Positions 24,562-34,357 of a stretch of 64,000 bases of DNA are shown here, piece after piece. Made by a program: the position numbers and the translations under genes. Below the pieces are notes generated by a model. That model ran no database searches. It saw only the letters and a program-made list of their open reading frames with translations, and was not told where the DNA came from. Source of the DNA: Myxococcota bacterium (GTDB taxonomy: Bacteria > Myxococcota_A > UBA9160 > UBA4427); the NCBI GenBank assembly GCA_030748735.1, contig JASMLK010000126.1, forward strand, positions 1-64,000, given 5' to 3'. Every line of letters starts with the position of its first letter. The first letter of the stretch is position 1.

Positions 24562-27459
24562 CTACTGAAGCCCGGCGAGTTCGGTTTGCGACAAGGGCTC
24601 GATTTCGACTCGCGTTCCGCGGTCGGGGCAGCCGGGTTGCCCCATCAACAGCGTGGGTTGGAGCTGTCCGTATCCGCCGGCCAGATGAATGGGATTCATC
24701 GGACTGGGGATCAACGACTGATGGGAACTGCCCTTGGAGAACTGGAAGGGCTCCCACGCGTGATACACGACGACCTGACCCGGGCGAATCGAAGGAGAGA
24801 CTTTGCAGTGGATCTCGAAGGACCCGATGTCGTTGAAGACGCGGGCTTGTGCGCCGTCCTGCAAGCCTCGGTCACTCGCGTCCTTCGCACCGATGAAGAT
24901 CACGGGTTCGCCCCGTTGCAGCTTGAGTAGTGTCTTATTGTCACGCCAGGACGCGTGGATCGACCAGCGATTGTGTCCTCCGGTCATCCGCAGCGGGTAG
25001 TCACCGCCGATCTTCGGGTTGTCCTTGTGGATGGGCAGTGCCTCGCCCATTTCCATGAAGAACGGGTGGTCGATGTAGAACTGCATTCGCCGCGTCAGCG
25101 TTGGCCAGGGCTGCTTCTTCTGTACCTGCCAGGTATTGGCTGTGATGGTCTCGCCCGGTTCGATGTCGGTGGCGTGATTGATCTGGGAAGGGCTTTCGCC
25201 CACGCCCGTGTAGCGCGCATAGCCCTTTTCCTTGAGTTCGGACCAGCTCACACCGCCGAGATTCGAGGTTACCGAGAGCATCTCTTCCAGGAACTCTTCG
25301 GTGTTGTCCTCGGTGTAGCGCCGGCTGAAGGTGAACTCGTCGTAGACTCGATCGAGTCGTCTCGTTTCTCCTGAACGGTCCTTGAACTCGAGAATGCCGC
25401 GCGCGATCGCGCGTTCCTGGAGCTTCTTCAGAAAGAGGCAGTGGAATTCCCAGTCAGGTCTGGACTCACCGAGGGGTTCGACCGCGCGGGTCGTCACGTG
25501 ACAGAATGGTGTGATGGGCGAGCCCCAGGTGATGTCGTCCTTCTCGTACCAGCCGGCCGCGGGAAATACGTAGTCGCTATGGCGAGCGGTGTTACTCATG
25601 CGCCAATCGAGTGTGACCAGCAGGTCGAGCTTCGGTAACAGGCCGTCGAACATGCGGTCGTAACCCCGTACGCGGCGCAGCAGGTTGCCCCCCACTTCGA
25701 AGAGGATGCGTGTCGGAGTCGTGGGCACGATCTGCCAGCCCTTCGCGACGGCTTCCTCGTAGTATTCGTGGAAGTCGCGCGGCAGTGATGGATCCCAGCG
25801 CTTCGCGCTGCCGTAGAGATCCTTGAGCCCCCCGTACTCGTAGAGCCACAGCGGTGTCGCGAGGTAGCGGCCCTGTTTGTACTCGAGCCGAGCGAACTCG
25901 CCGATCATCATCTCCATCGAGTATCCGTCCCAGGCCATCTTCGCCATCGCGGGAGCAGACGCCAGGCCGAGTGCGGCGAGACCGACCTTTGGAGGCAGCC
26001 TTCCGTCGGCAACCGCCAACGCATCGGGGCCGGCGATCGAGAGGTAGGGGAAGGCCGCGATCCCCGCTCCCTTCTTCCCGAGTTGTCCAGCCATGGCGAA
26101 GGCCAGGATCATTCCACGTTCCATTTCCATGCCGTGGTAGTACTTGGAGAAGTTGGTCTGCGTGATGGCGCTGGCGGCTTTGGCGGTGGCGAGTGCTCGG
26201 GCGAGGCTGCGGATCTGTTCGGGAGGGGTGTGGGTGATCTTCGATGCGGCAGCGGGCGAATACTCTGCGAGTCGTTTTCGAAGCAGCGAGAAGACCGGGA
26301 CGACCGTGACCTCGCGGCCGTCGTGGGTCCTGGCGCTGAACTCTCCATCGAGACTCGGCACCAACTCGCCCAGCGCGAGGGTCGAGCGCGGAACGTCGAC
26401 GACGGCGTTCATCCTCTGGTCGTGTAGATAGAAGGCGTCTTCGCGACCTCCTTCCACCATGTCGCTCTCGCGCAGATACAGGCCCGTGTCCTGACGGACA
26501 AGGAAGGGGAGGTCGGTCTGCTCGACGATGAAGTCACGGTCGTAGAGGTCTTCTTCGACCATCACATGCGCGAGCGCCAGGCCGAGTGCGGCATCCGTGC
26601 CGACTTCGACCGGAACCCACTCGTCAGCATGCATGCACGATGCGTTGTAGTCGGGAGTCACCGCAACGACCCGAGCTCCGTGATAGCGAGCCTCGTTGAT
26701 GAAGTGGGCGTTCGGGATGTGGGTGTAGGCGGGATTGCCGCCCCAGATGAGGATCAGGTCGGAATGGAAGAGATCGTCGAAGGAACCGGTGTAACAGATC
26801 TTTCCCGTAGTGGTCGTGGCGCCGGGGTAGTGGTCGCCGATCTCGGTGTTCGTTTCGAGCATGGGCGTGTCGAGCACTGAAACGGTTCGTGTGAGGCCAA
26901 GACCGTGGCAGCCGTTGGTGACTGCACTCCCCATGTCCCAGATGACCGATCCGGGACCATCTTCGACCATGGCGTCGATCACCTTGTCCGCGACTTCGTG
27001 GAGCGCCTGATCCCAGGAGATGCGCTGCCAGCGCCCGGAACCGCGTTCTCCGATCCGTTTCATTGGATGGAGCAAGCGGGAATGGTCATGCATGCGGTCG
27101 CTGTAGCATGCCCCCTTCTGGCAACCACGCGGATTGAAGTCGGGAACATCGGGGTTGGTCTGCGGGTAGTCGGCGACCTGCTCCTCGCGCCAGACCATGC
27201 CGTCCTTCACATAGACGTTCCACGCACACCCACGTTGGTACGCGCAGTTGACGTAGTGGGTGCCCTTGGCGATGCGGTCCCACGTCCACCGTTCGCGGTA
27301 GATATCCTTCCAGTCGCGGTAGGCCGCGGCCGAGGTTGCGGTGCCCGTCGCGGCGCTGTCCGCGAAGGCGGGCGTGACGTGTAGACGGGTCAGTGCCAGT
27401 GCGATCGTTGCACCGGAGCCCTGAAGAAACGTGCGGCGATTCAGCGTCGAACCCTGCAC
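24562..27459 (-). CDS. type II DMSO reductase family molybdoenzyme, alpha subunit (copy 3)
   Basis: A 965-residue bis-MGD molybdenum oxidoreductase. A Tat signal (LNRRTFLQGSG and hydrophobic run, ending AFA at 31-33) sends it to the periplasm. The FS0 [4Fe-4S] region has His68, Cys72, Cys78 and Cys113 (THYVNCAYQRGCAW, then GCQKGAC), followed by the signature YVKDGMVWREEQ of the ethylbenzene dehydrogenase / dimethylsulfide dehydrogenase / steroid C25 dehydrogenase group. Asp209 (TEIGDHYPG) aligns with the NarG Mo-ligand Asp. The first Cys pair is spaced C-x5-C instead of the C-x3-C seen in copy 2. It would hydroxylate a C-H bond with water, passing electrons to the beta and gamma subunits. It follows copy 2 after 60 bases. 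Confidence 0.9.
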   Translation of the reverse strand: MQGSTLNRRTFLQGSGATIALALTRLHVTPAFADSAATGTATSAAAYRDWKDIYRERWTWDRIAKGTHYVNCAYQRGCAWNVYVKDGMVWREEQVADYPQTNPDVPDFNPRGCQKGACYSDRMHDHSRLLHPMKRIGERGSGRWQRISWDQALHEVADKVIDAMVEDGPGSVIWDMGSAVTNGCHGLGLTRTVSVLDTPMLETNTEIGDHYPGATTTTGKICYTGSFDDLFHSDLILIWGGNPAYTHIPNAHFINEARYHGARVVAVTPDYNASCMHADEWVPVEVGTDAALGLALAHVMVEEDLYDRDFIVEQTDLPFLVRQDTGLYLRESDMVEGGREDAFYLHDQRMNAVVDVPRSTLALGELVPSLDGEFSARTHDGREVTVVPVFSLLRKRLAEYSPAAASKITHTPPEQIRSLARALATAKAASAITQTNFSKYYHGMEMERGMILAFAMAGQLGKKGAGIAAFPYLSIAGPDALAVADGRLPPKVGLAALGLASAPAMAKMAWDGYSMEMMIGEFARLEYKQGRYLATPLWLYEYGGLKDLYGSAKRWDPSLPRDFHEYYEEAVAKGWQIVPTTPTRILFEVGGNLLRRVRGYDRMFDGLLPKLDLLVTLDWRMSNTARHSDYVFPAAGWYEKDDITWGSPITPFCHVTTRAVEPLGESRPDWEFHCLFLKKLQERAIARGILEFKDRSGETRRLDRVYDEFTFSRRYTEDNTEEFLEEMLSVTSNLGGVSWSELKEKGYARYTGVGESPSQINHATDIEPGETITANTWQVQKKQPWPTLTRRMQFYIDHPFFMEMGEALPIHKDNPKIGGDYPLRMTGGHNRWSIHASWRDNKTLLKLQRGEPVIFIGAKDASDRGLQDGAQARVFNDIGSFEIHCKVSPSIRPGQVVVYHAWEPFQFSKGSSHQSLIPSPMNPIHLAGGYGQLQPTLLMGQPGCPDRGTRVEIEPLSQTELAGLQ

Positions 27460-27519
27460 TGCTCCTCCGAGGCGGCGGTGACGTCGCCGCTTTCTGCGTC
27501 AAGCCGTCTTCGAGGGCGA

Positions 27520-30438
27520 TCAGGCACTCACCTGACTCCCGGACCCTGCGACCCGCGTCACTTCGACCGGTGTGCCGCGAGGGACGTTGCTCGGCGAGCC
27601 GTAGAACATCCGGTAGTGGATCTGTCCGTAGCCCCCCGCGAGATGGATCGCTTTCCATGGCGCGGCTACGGGTTCCTGTTGACCCTTCCAGTCCTTGAAC
27701 TGGTAGGGCTCCCATGCGTGGTAGATGATGACCTCACCGGGCTGGACGCCCTTCGCGACCTTCACGGCCGCCTGGAAGGAACCCGTTTCATTGCGCACCT
27801 CGACGGTGTCGCCGTCGCTGATACCACGTTCGGCACTGTCCAACGGGTTGAGGAAGCAAGCGGGTTCACCGCGCTGCAGTCGCATCATCAGGGCGTGGTC
27901 TCGCCAGATGGCATGCACACTCCAGCGTGTGTGCCCGCCACTGATCCGAAGCGGCAGATCACTGCTGGCCCCGGGCGGCGCCTTCTGGACTGGAAGCTGT
28001 TCGCCAGCCTCTACGTACCACGGGTGATCGATGAAGAACTGTTGGCGTCCTGTCAGCGTTGGCCAGGCCATCTTCTTCTCGACGAACCAGCGGTGGGGCC
28101 AGTAGGTGTCGTCCGGATCGAAATCCGAACTGGTCTGGTAGATGGGGGACGGGCGTGCCGTTCCTGTAATGGGAACCGCTCCGAGTTCCAGCGCTTCTTC
28201 GGCGCCAATGCCTCCGACGCTGGGACTATTGCGCATGATGTTCTCGATGAGACGCACTGGATCTTTCGGGTCGTGCGGGTCGTATTCCCCGTTCGTCGTG
28301 TAGTGGGCGTACGCCTTCCGCAGGTCGAGAGGTTCGTCCTTGTAACCCCGAACCTCGTCAACGCCGCGTTCCTCTGCGCGTCGGGCCACGGTCTCGCACA
28401 GCAACCCGAAGATCTCCCACTCACTCTTCGATTCACCGAGTGGCTTCACGGCTTCGTCAGAGAGCACGACATAGGGGATGTACGACTGGGCGTACTTGAT
28501 GCCGTGCTTTTCGTAGTACCCGGCCGCTGGCAGGAAGTAGTCGGCGTGCAGGGCCGTAGTGCTCATGCGGAAGTTTACCGCGACGATGCAGTCGAGTTTG
28601 GGCCACAGCTTCGCTTTCGCGACCTGCGGTGCCGGCCAGCGGCGCAGCGGATTGCATCCCGAAAAGATGAAGACGCGGGGTTCGCGATCCGGTGCCGGAT
28701 GGATGTGGGTCCAGCCCTTTTCGATCGACTCCTTCATGTAGTCCGCGAGTTCGCGCGGAAGCGTTGGGTCGGCGAGGTCTGGGCGATCCCAGAGTTCCTT
28801 GTAGCCCCCATGTACATAGAGGAAGGGCATCAGCGGCGTGTTGGGTTGCTTCTCGCTGTGCTCGGTGAAGAACTGCTCGTAGTCGCGCGCCGTGAGCCCG
28901 CGAATCGCTTTGGGGATGGCTCGCAGCATCTCCATCGGGCTCATGCGGCTACCGCCGAGCCGGTCGAGACCGTCGAGTCCCCACCAGGCGGCGACGCGCA
29001 GCCCGCCACCGGATTTGCCCTGGTTACCCGTGAGCGCCATCAGCAGGATCATGGATCGCTGAGCGAGGTCACTGTGATAGTGCTTGCAGGCTCCCCATGA
29101 CGCGAAGATCATCGCGTTCGGTGCGGCGGCCATTCCCCTGGCGAAGCCGCGGATCACGTTCGCGTTGATTCCGGTTTCTTCAGCGGCTTTTTCCGGTACG
29201 TACTGCTGGAGATGGTTCCGCAGGCGGTCGAAGACCGGGCGCACCTCGACCTCGTTGCCGTCGGCGAGTTTCACCCGGTGGGTTCCGGACAGGGAGGGAA
29301 CGAGCTTGCCGAGTGCGAGAGAGCGGCCGCCGTTTCCATCTCCCTGACAGCCAGGCACTTCTGCGAGTTTGTCCGTTGGTTCGTCCCAGAAGTAGAACTG
29401 GTCCTCTCTTCCCTTCTTCTTCAGGTCGCTCTGGCGAAGGAAGTGCCCCGTGTCTGTGCGAAGCAGGATCGGAAGGTCGGTTTGTTCGCGTACGTAGTCG
29501 GCGTCGTAGAGATCTTCTTCGACGATCACCTGCGCGGCCGACAAGCCGAGCGCCGCATCAGTTTCGGGTTTCAGGTTGATCCACAGATCCGAATGAATGC
29601 TGGTGGCGTTGTAATCGGGAGCGACCACCACGAGTTTGGCGCCGCGGTAGCGCGCTTCGTTCATGAAGTGAACTTCGGGGATGCGCGTGTAGGCGGGGTT
29701 GCCGATCCAGACCACGATGTAGTCGGAACGAAACCAGTCGGCTGCAGTCCCTTCGCAGTTGTACATCCCCCACGTCTGTACGGCGCCCATGGGCATGTCG
29801 CCGACGCCCGACCACGAATCCATGACCGTGGACCCAACCGCTTCGGTGAAACGGATCTCACCCGCGGTCTCGGGGCCGAAACCCGCGTTGGTGGTGCCGT
29901 GATCGTGGATGATGGATTCGGTTCCCTGCTCGATTGCTGCGTCGATGATCTTGTCTGCGATTTCCTCGAGCGCCTGATCCCAGCTGATGCGCTTCCACTG
30001 TCCGTCTCCGCGCTCGCCTGTGCGCTTCATCGGATGGGTGACGCGAGATTCAGAAACCTGGAGGTCGGTGTAACAAGCACCCTTCTGGCAGCCCTGGGGA
30101 TTCGGGTCGGGGACGTCTTCCCGGGGAGTGCCATAGACGGCGGCCTGCTCTTCGCGCCAAGCCACCCCGTCCTTGACGTAGACGTTCCACGAACAGGCGG
30201 CGATACAGTTGGCGCGCGTGTGTGTGCCCTTGGCGACCCGGTCCCATTCCCAGCGGTTGCGGTAGATATCCGTGTAGTCGCCGTAGGTGATCGGCGTGGC
30301 GGCTTGCATGGGGGGCATCTCGGGCCCCACACGCTCGCCGTTCGGTCCAAGGCGACACATCGTGAGTGATACGCCCGCTGCGCCGGCCCCTGCGATGAAG
30401 GTGCGCCGCGAAATCTGCCCGGGTTCGCTCTTGCTCAT
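27520..30438 (-). CDS. type II DMSO reductase family molybdoenzyme, alpha subunit (copy 2)
   Basis: A 972-residue paralogue of the flanking alpha subunits. Tat motif ISRRTFIAGAG at residues 9-19. FS0 ligands His73, Cys78, Cys82 and Cys117 (HTRANCIAACSW, then GCQKGAC) with C-x3-C spacing as in ethylbenzene-dehydrogenase-like enzymes. Asp214 lies in GDMPMGAVQTWG, which lines up well with the NarG Mo-ligand segment. Conserved C-terminal MGD-binding blocks include GGHTRWSVHAIWRD and YHAWEPYQF. Its start overlaps the stop of copy 1 by 4 bases, implying coupled translation. Sequence around the Mo site differs markedly from copies 1 and 3, so a different substrate is likely. Confidence 0.9.
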   Translation of the reverse strand: MSKSEPGQISRRTFIAGAGAAGVSLTMCRLGPNGERVGPEMPPMQAATPITYGDYTDIYRNRWEWDRVAKGTHTRANCIAACSWNVYVKDGVAWREEQAAVYGTPREDVPDPNPQGCQKGACYTDLQVSESRVTHPMKRTGERGDGQWKRISWDQALEEIADKIIDAAIEQGTESIIHDHGTTNAGFGPETAGEIRFTEAVGSTVMDSWSGVGDMPMGAVQTWGMYNCEGTAADWFRSDYIVVWIGNPAYTRIPEVHFMNEARYRGAKLVVVAPDYNATSIHSDLWINLKPETDAALGLSAAQVIVEEDLYDADYVREQTDLPILLRTDTGHFLRQSDLKKKGREDQFYFWDEPTDKLAEVPGCQGDGNGGRSLALGKLVPSLSGTHRVKLADGNEVEVRPVFDRLRNHLQQYVPEKAAEETGINANVIRGFARGMAAAPNAMIFASWGACKHYHSDLAQRSMILLMALTGNQGKSGGGLRVAAWWGLDGLDRLGGSRMSPMEMLRAIPKAIRGLTARDYEQFFTEHSEKQPNTPLMPFLYVHGGYKELWDRPDLADPTLPRELADYMKESIEKGWTHIHPAPDREPRVFIFSGCNPLRRWPAPQVAKAKLWPKLDCIVAVNFRMSTTALHADYFLPAAGYYEKHGIKYAQSYIPYVVLSDEAVKPLGESKSEWEIFGLLCETVARRAEERGVDEVRGYKDEPLDLRKAYAHYTTNGEYDPHDPKDPVRLIENIMRNSPSVGGIGAEEALELGAVPITGTARPSPIYQTSSDFDPDDTYWPHRWFVEKKMAWPTLTGRQQFFIDHPWYVEAGEQLPVQKAPPGASSDLPLRISGGHTRWSVHAIWRDHALMMRLQRGEPACFLNPLDSAERGISDGDTVEVRNETGSFQAAVKVAKGVQPGEVIIYHAWEPYQFKDWKGQQEPVAAPWKAIHLAGGYGQIHYRMFYGSPSNVPRGTPVEVTRVAGSGSQVSA

Positions 30439-33350
30439 GCTGCCTCGACCTCCACGCGCGTGTCCCGGTCGGTGTGGCCCGGTTGAAGCGCGATGATCAT
30501 GGGACGTAGATGGAACTGCCCTCCCGCGAGTTCGACAGGATTCAGCGGTGAGGGGATGAGGTTCTGGAAGCCCTTTCCGTTCTTGAACTGGAAGTTCTCC
30601 CAGGCGTGATAGATCGTGATCTGGCCCTTGCGCATCGAGCGCGAGACCTTGGCCATGATCTCGAAGTCGTCGAGATCGTTGAACACGCGGACCATGCCGC
30701 CGTCCGGGATGCCGCGTTCGATGGCGTCGGGTTCGCTCATGAACACGACCGGCTCACCTCTCTGCTGCTGCAACATCAGGGAGTCGTCGCGCCACGCGGA
30801 GTGGATGCTCCAGCGCGTGTGCCCCCCGGTGAGGATCAGCGGGTAGTTGCCACCCGCCGTGGGCGGAGCCTTGTGGACCGGGAGCTCTTCGCCCATCTCG
30901 AGGTACAACTCCTGGTCGAGGTAGAACTGGATACGACGCGAAAGCGTGGGGTAGGGGGTCTTGTCGTAGACGTGCCTGGTCAGCGGTGTGATCGTTTCGC
31001 CCGGCTTGATGTCGGTTGCGTTGCCGACGGCGACCATGCCGTCGCCAATGTCCTTGAACGGGGCGAAGCCCTTCTTCTTCAGTTCGGGCCAGGTGAGATC
31101 GCCCAGGTTGCTGGCATGGTCGATCAGGAAGGCACAGACCTTCTCGTCGTCTTCGTGTCCGAACTCGCCATTGCTCGAGAACTTCTCGTAGAGATTGTCG
31201 AGCGGGCGTTCGTCGCCGCGGCGATCGACGAAGGACTTGATGCCGCGATCGCGCGCACGTTGGTCGACCTTTTCCGTCAGGCGGGAGATGATCTCCCAGT
31301 CCGACTTCGCCTCGTAGTACGACGTCGCCTTCTCGCCCGAGTGGATGAAGGGGTTGAGCGGGGTCACCCACTTGTGCTCGTCGCGTTCGTACCAGGCCGC
31401 TGCGGGTAGCACGTAGTCCGACTGCAGTGTCGTGGACGTCATGCGCCAATCGAGCGTTACCACGAGATCGAGCTTGGGCCAGAGGTGCTCGAGCACGAGC
31501 GGGTAGCAGCGGATGCGGCGCAGCGGGTTGCTGCCCATCACGAAGAGCATCTTGGGGTCGTCGCCGGGCCGGGGCCAGACTTCCTGCCAGCCCTTCTCGA
31601 GGGACTCTTCGAGCACTTCGCGAACGGGGCGCTTCAGGTGGGGGTCCCATTCCTGGAGCTTCTCGCTGGCTTCGAGCAGGCCGCCGTGGATGTACCAGAA
31701 GAGCGAGCCGCAGGCCATCCGGCCTTCCTTCAGCACCGCGCGGCCATGCTCGTAGATGATCATCTCATCCGTGTAGCCTTCGGCCTTCCACTTCACCTCG
31801 TTGGCCAGCATGCCGCCGATCGTCTTGGCGGCAGTCATGTTCATCATGTCGCCCAGGCCGAACATGCCGCGGACGAACGCTTCGGTGGCGTCGTGGTCGA
31901 GCCAGGGGAAGCCGACGAAGCCGCTTCCCTTCTTGCCGTAGTTACCCGTGAGCGCGAAGACCAATGCCTGGCCGCGTTCCATCAGGTTGCCGTGGTAGTA
32001 CTTGTCCATGTTGGACGAAGTCACCATGGCAGCGGACTTCGCTTCGCCGATCATGCGGGCGAGGCGCCGGATGGTGGGGGCGGGCGTTCCACACATCTCG
32101 GCCGCGCGCTCGGGGGTGTACTCGGCAAGCTTTCGGCGCAGCCGTGTGAACACGGTTTCGACCGCGATGGTCTCACCCGACGCGAGCTTGACTTCGAAGC
32201 GTCCTTCTACGCTCGGGGCGAGGCCTTCAAGCGCGAGACTGCGGCGCGGAATTTCGACGACGCCCTTGTCCGCGTCGTGGAAGTAGAGCACTTCGTCGCC
32301 ACCGCTGGGGCTCAGGTCCGAGCCACGCAGGAAGCGGTGGGTGTCTTCTCGGACCAGCAGTGGCAGGTCCGTCTGCTCTGCGATGAAGTCGTAGTCTACG
32401 AGGTCTTCGTCGACGAGGACGTTCGCGATTCCCAGCGCGAGCGCAGCATCGCAGCCGGGTTCCACCGGGACATAGAAGTCCGAATGCACCGACGAGGCGC
32501 TGAAGTCGGGTGCGATGCAGACGATCCGTGCGCCCTTGTAGCGCGCTTCGGTGAGGAAGTGGGAGTTGGGGATCTGGGTGTAGAGCGGGTTGCTGCCCCA
32601 GATCAGGATCAGGTCCGAATACATGTAGTCGTCGGCGGAACGCTCGAAGCCGATCTTGCCGAAGGTTTCGGCGACGCCGCGGTGGCCGTCCCCGATCTCG
32701 GTGTTCATGTCGAGGTTGGTCGAGTCGAGCAGGGTGATGTGGCGCTGGTGCGCCGCGGTCATCGTGCCCTCGGTATAGAGCGGGCCGCAGTCCCACACGA
32801 TGCGATCCGAACCCGACTCGGTGATCGTGTCGAGCATCTTGTCGGCGATGTCGCCGAGCGCCTCGTCCCACGACACGCGCTTCCAGTGGCCGGAGCCCCG
32901 CTCGCCGACGCGCTTCAGCGGGTAGCGAACACGCGCCGGGTCGTACATGCGTTCGCTGAAGCAGGCACCCTTCTGGCAGCCCCGAGGATTGGGGTCCGGC
33001 ACCTCCGCATTGGTCTGCGGGTATTCAGCGACCTGTTCTTCGCGCCACACGAGGCCGTCTTTGACATAGACGTTCCAGGCGCAGTGGGCCTGGTACCAGC
33101 AATTCACGAAGTGGCTCGAGCGAACCACCTTGTCCCAGGTCCAGCGCTCGCGATAGATGTCGCGCCAGTCGGTGTATGCGAGGACCGGGACGGCGATCTT
33201 GGCCATGCCCGGCACGTCAGACGAGGGGGCCGTAGGTCGAAGCGTGCGCAGGACCAACGTCCCGCCGGCCAGCATTGCCGCGCCGGCCGCGCCGGCTGCG
33301 ATGAACTTCCGACGACTGATACCGCCGGACGATTTCAGCTCTTCACCCAT
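30435..33350 (-). CDS. type II DMSO reductase family molybdoenzyme, alpha subunit (copy 1)
   Basis: A 971-residue catalytic subunit from ATG 33350, which lies inside the end of the beta gene (16-base overlap). Tat signal ISRRKFIAAGA at residues 11-21 plus hydrophobic stretch. FS0 ligands His80, Cys84, Cys90 and Cys125 (SHFVNCWYQAHCAW, GCQKGAC) with a C-x5-C spacing shared only with copy 3. Asp221 (TEIGDGHRG) is the expected Mo ligand. YVKDGLVWREEQ and the C-terminal GGHTRWSIHSAWRDD are family blocks. Being directly after gamma and beta, this is the canonical alpha partner. Oxygen-independent hydroxylation of a hydrocarbon or steroid side chain is inferred from family and neighbours. Confidence 0.91.
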   Translation of the reverse strand: MGEELKSSGGISRRKFIAAGAAGAAMLAGGTLVLRTLRPTAPSSDVPGMAKIAVPVLAYTDWRDIYRERWTWDKVVRSSHFVNCWYQAHCAWNVYVKDGLVWREEQVAEYPQTNAEVPDPNPRGCQKGACFSERMYDPARVRYPLKRVGERGSGHWKRVSWDEALGDIADKMLDTITESGSDRIVWDCGPLYTEGTMTAAHQRHITLLDSTNLDMNTEIGDGHRGVAETFGKIGFERSADDYMYSDLILIWGSNPLYTQIPNSHFLTEARYKGARIVCIAPDFSASSVHSDFYVPVEPGCDAALALGIANVLVDEDLVDYDFIAEQTDLPLLVREDTHRFLRGSDLSPSGGDEVLYFHDADKGVVEIPRRSLALEGLAPSVEGRFEVKLASGETIAVETVFTRLRRKLAEYTPERAAEMCGTPAPTIRRLARMIGEAKSAAMVTSSNMDKYYHGNLMERGQALVFALTGNYGKKGSGFVGFPWLDHDATEAFVRGMFGLGDMMNMTAAKTIGGMLANEVKWKAEGYTDEMIIYEHGRAVLKEGRMACGSLFWYIHGGLLEASEKLQEWDPHLKRPVREVLEESLEKGWQEVWPRPGDDPKMLFVMGSNPLRRIRCYPLVLEHLWPKLDLVVTLDWRMTSTTLQSDYVLPAAAWYERDEHKWVTPLNPFIHSGEKATSYYEAKSDWEIISRLTEKVDQRARDRGIKSFVDRRGDERPLDNLYEKFSSNGEFGHEDDEKVCAFLIDHASNLGDLTWPELKKKGFAPFKDIGDGMVAVGNATDIKPGETITPLTRHVYDKTPYPTLSRRIQFYLDQELYLEMGEELPVHKAPPTAGGNYPLILTGGHTRWSIHSAWRDDSLMLQQQRGEPVVFMSEPDAIERGIPDGGMVRVFNDLDDFEIMAKVSRSMRKGQITIYHAWENFQFKNGKGFQNLIPSPLNPVELAGGQFHLRPMIIALQPGHTDRDTRVEVEAA

Positions 33351-34357
33351 TCGATGGTTGCCGGATCTTTGTCGAAGCCTCCGAACATCTCCTTCCACTT
33401 GTACGCGATGAGCAGATCCATGAGTTCGGACTTCTGGCCGTCGCGCGCTTTGGCCATCTCATCGTGGAGGGTGGCGAGCGCCTCGATCACCGGCGGTCCG
33501 AACAGGGAGACGAGGTACTCCTCGGGAATGCGCGGAGACGACTCGTCGATGTCCCCGTTCTCGTCGTAACGGGGTGGTGCGATCGGCGGCACGTAGAACA
33601 CGTTGGGTTCGGTTTCGTATTCCGGATGCAGCGGAACGGCCACCTTCCACTTCTCGACGAGCTTGTAGATCGGTGCGTTCTCGTCGTCGCGGTAGCCCAC
33701 GAAGCGGACGCGCCCCGGGCACTGCCTCGCGCACGCGTTCGCGACGCCCTGTTCGATACGCGGGAAACAGAAGATGCACTTCTGCGAAACCTTCTTGGTC
33801 TCGTTGAAGTAGATCTTCTTGTAGGGGCAAGCTTCCATGCAGAAGCGATAACCGCGACAGCGATCTTCGTTCACCGTGACGATACCGTTTTCGGCGTTCT
33901 TCTCGATCGCCTTGCGCGGGCACGCCTCGAGGCACGCGGGATGTGTGCAGTGGTTGCAGATACGAGGCAGGTAGAAGTAGTAGGAATTCGGGTAGTCGCC
34001 GTCGCCCTGGTCTTCGTCCCAGTTGGGACCCCAGTCGGGCTTTTCACCCTTCACCTGGAGATGCGCCTTCGGGCCCTTCTCGCCGAAGAAGACTTCGTCG
34101 TGGTTGTACTCCCAGGCGTCGCCGAATTCGCGACGTGTGGGAAGTGCGCCGGGCTTGGGGACGCCCTTGCGGAAACCACCACCCGATTGTTCCCAGTCTC
34201 GCGGTGTGCCACGGCCAGGCTGGGTGTTCACCGTGTTCCACCACATGTATTCCATGCCCTCGTCGCGCGTCCAGAGCCGCTTGCACGCGATCGTGCATGT
34301 CTGGCACCCAATGCACTTGTTCAGGTCCATCACCATTGCGAGCTGTCGACCCATCAT
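33335..34357 (-). CDS. type II DMSO reductase family beta subunit (four Fe-S clusters)
   Basis: A 340-residue electron-transfer subunit related to NarH, DdhB and EbdB. Four Cys groups are visible: KCIGCQTCTIAC near the N-terminus, CNHCTHPACLEACP, CRGYRFCMEACPYKK and CIFCFPRIEQG with ACARQCPG. In the third group Tyr replaces the second Cys (C-R-G-Y), as in the NarH-type [3Fe-4S] cluster, so three [4Fe-4S] and one [3Fe-4S] are expected. Tandem ATGs at 34357/34354 overlap the gamma stop. No signal peptide is seen, consistent with export as a folded complex through the alpha Tat signal. It is the only beta gene for three alpha genes. Confidence 0.92.
   Translation of the reverse strand: MMGRQLAMVMDLNKCIGCQTCTIACKRLWTRDEGMEYMWWNTVNTQPGRGTPRDWEQSGGGFRKGVPKPGALPTRREFGDAWEYNHDEVFFGEKGPKAHLQVKGEKPDWGPNWDEDQGDGDYPNSYYFYLPRICNHCTHPACLEACPRKAIEKNAENGIVTVNEDRCRGYRFCMEACPYKKIYFNETKKVSQKCIFCFPRIEQGVANACARQCPGRVRFVGYRDDENAPIYKLVEKWKVAVPLHPEYETEPNVFYVPPIAPPRYDENGDIDESSPRIPEEYLVSLFGPPVIEALATLHDEMAKARDGQKSELMDLLIAYKWKEMFGGFDKDPATIEWVKS

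Noticed and set aside
24562-33350. Tandem duplication artefact of assembly for the three alpha genes
   Set aside because: The copies differ in Tat signals, Fe-S spacing, Mo-site motifs and length, so they are diverged paralogues and not an assembly repeat.
31485-33569. 694-residue open frame on the plus strand opposite the molybdoenzyme alpha copy 1
   Set aside because: It is an antisense shadow of high-GC coding DNA; the minus strand has all molybdoenzyme motifs and a Tat signal.
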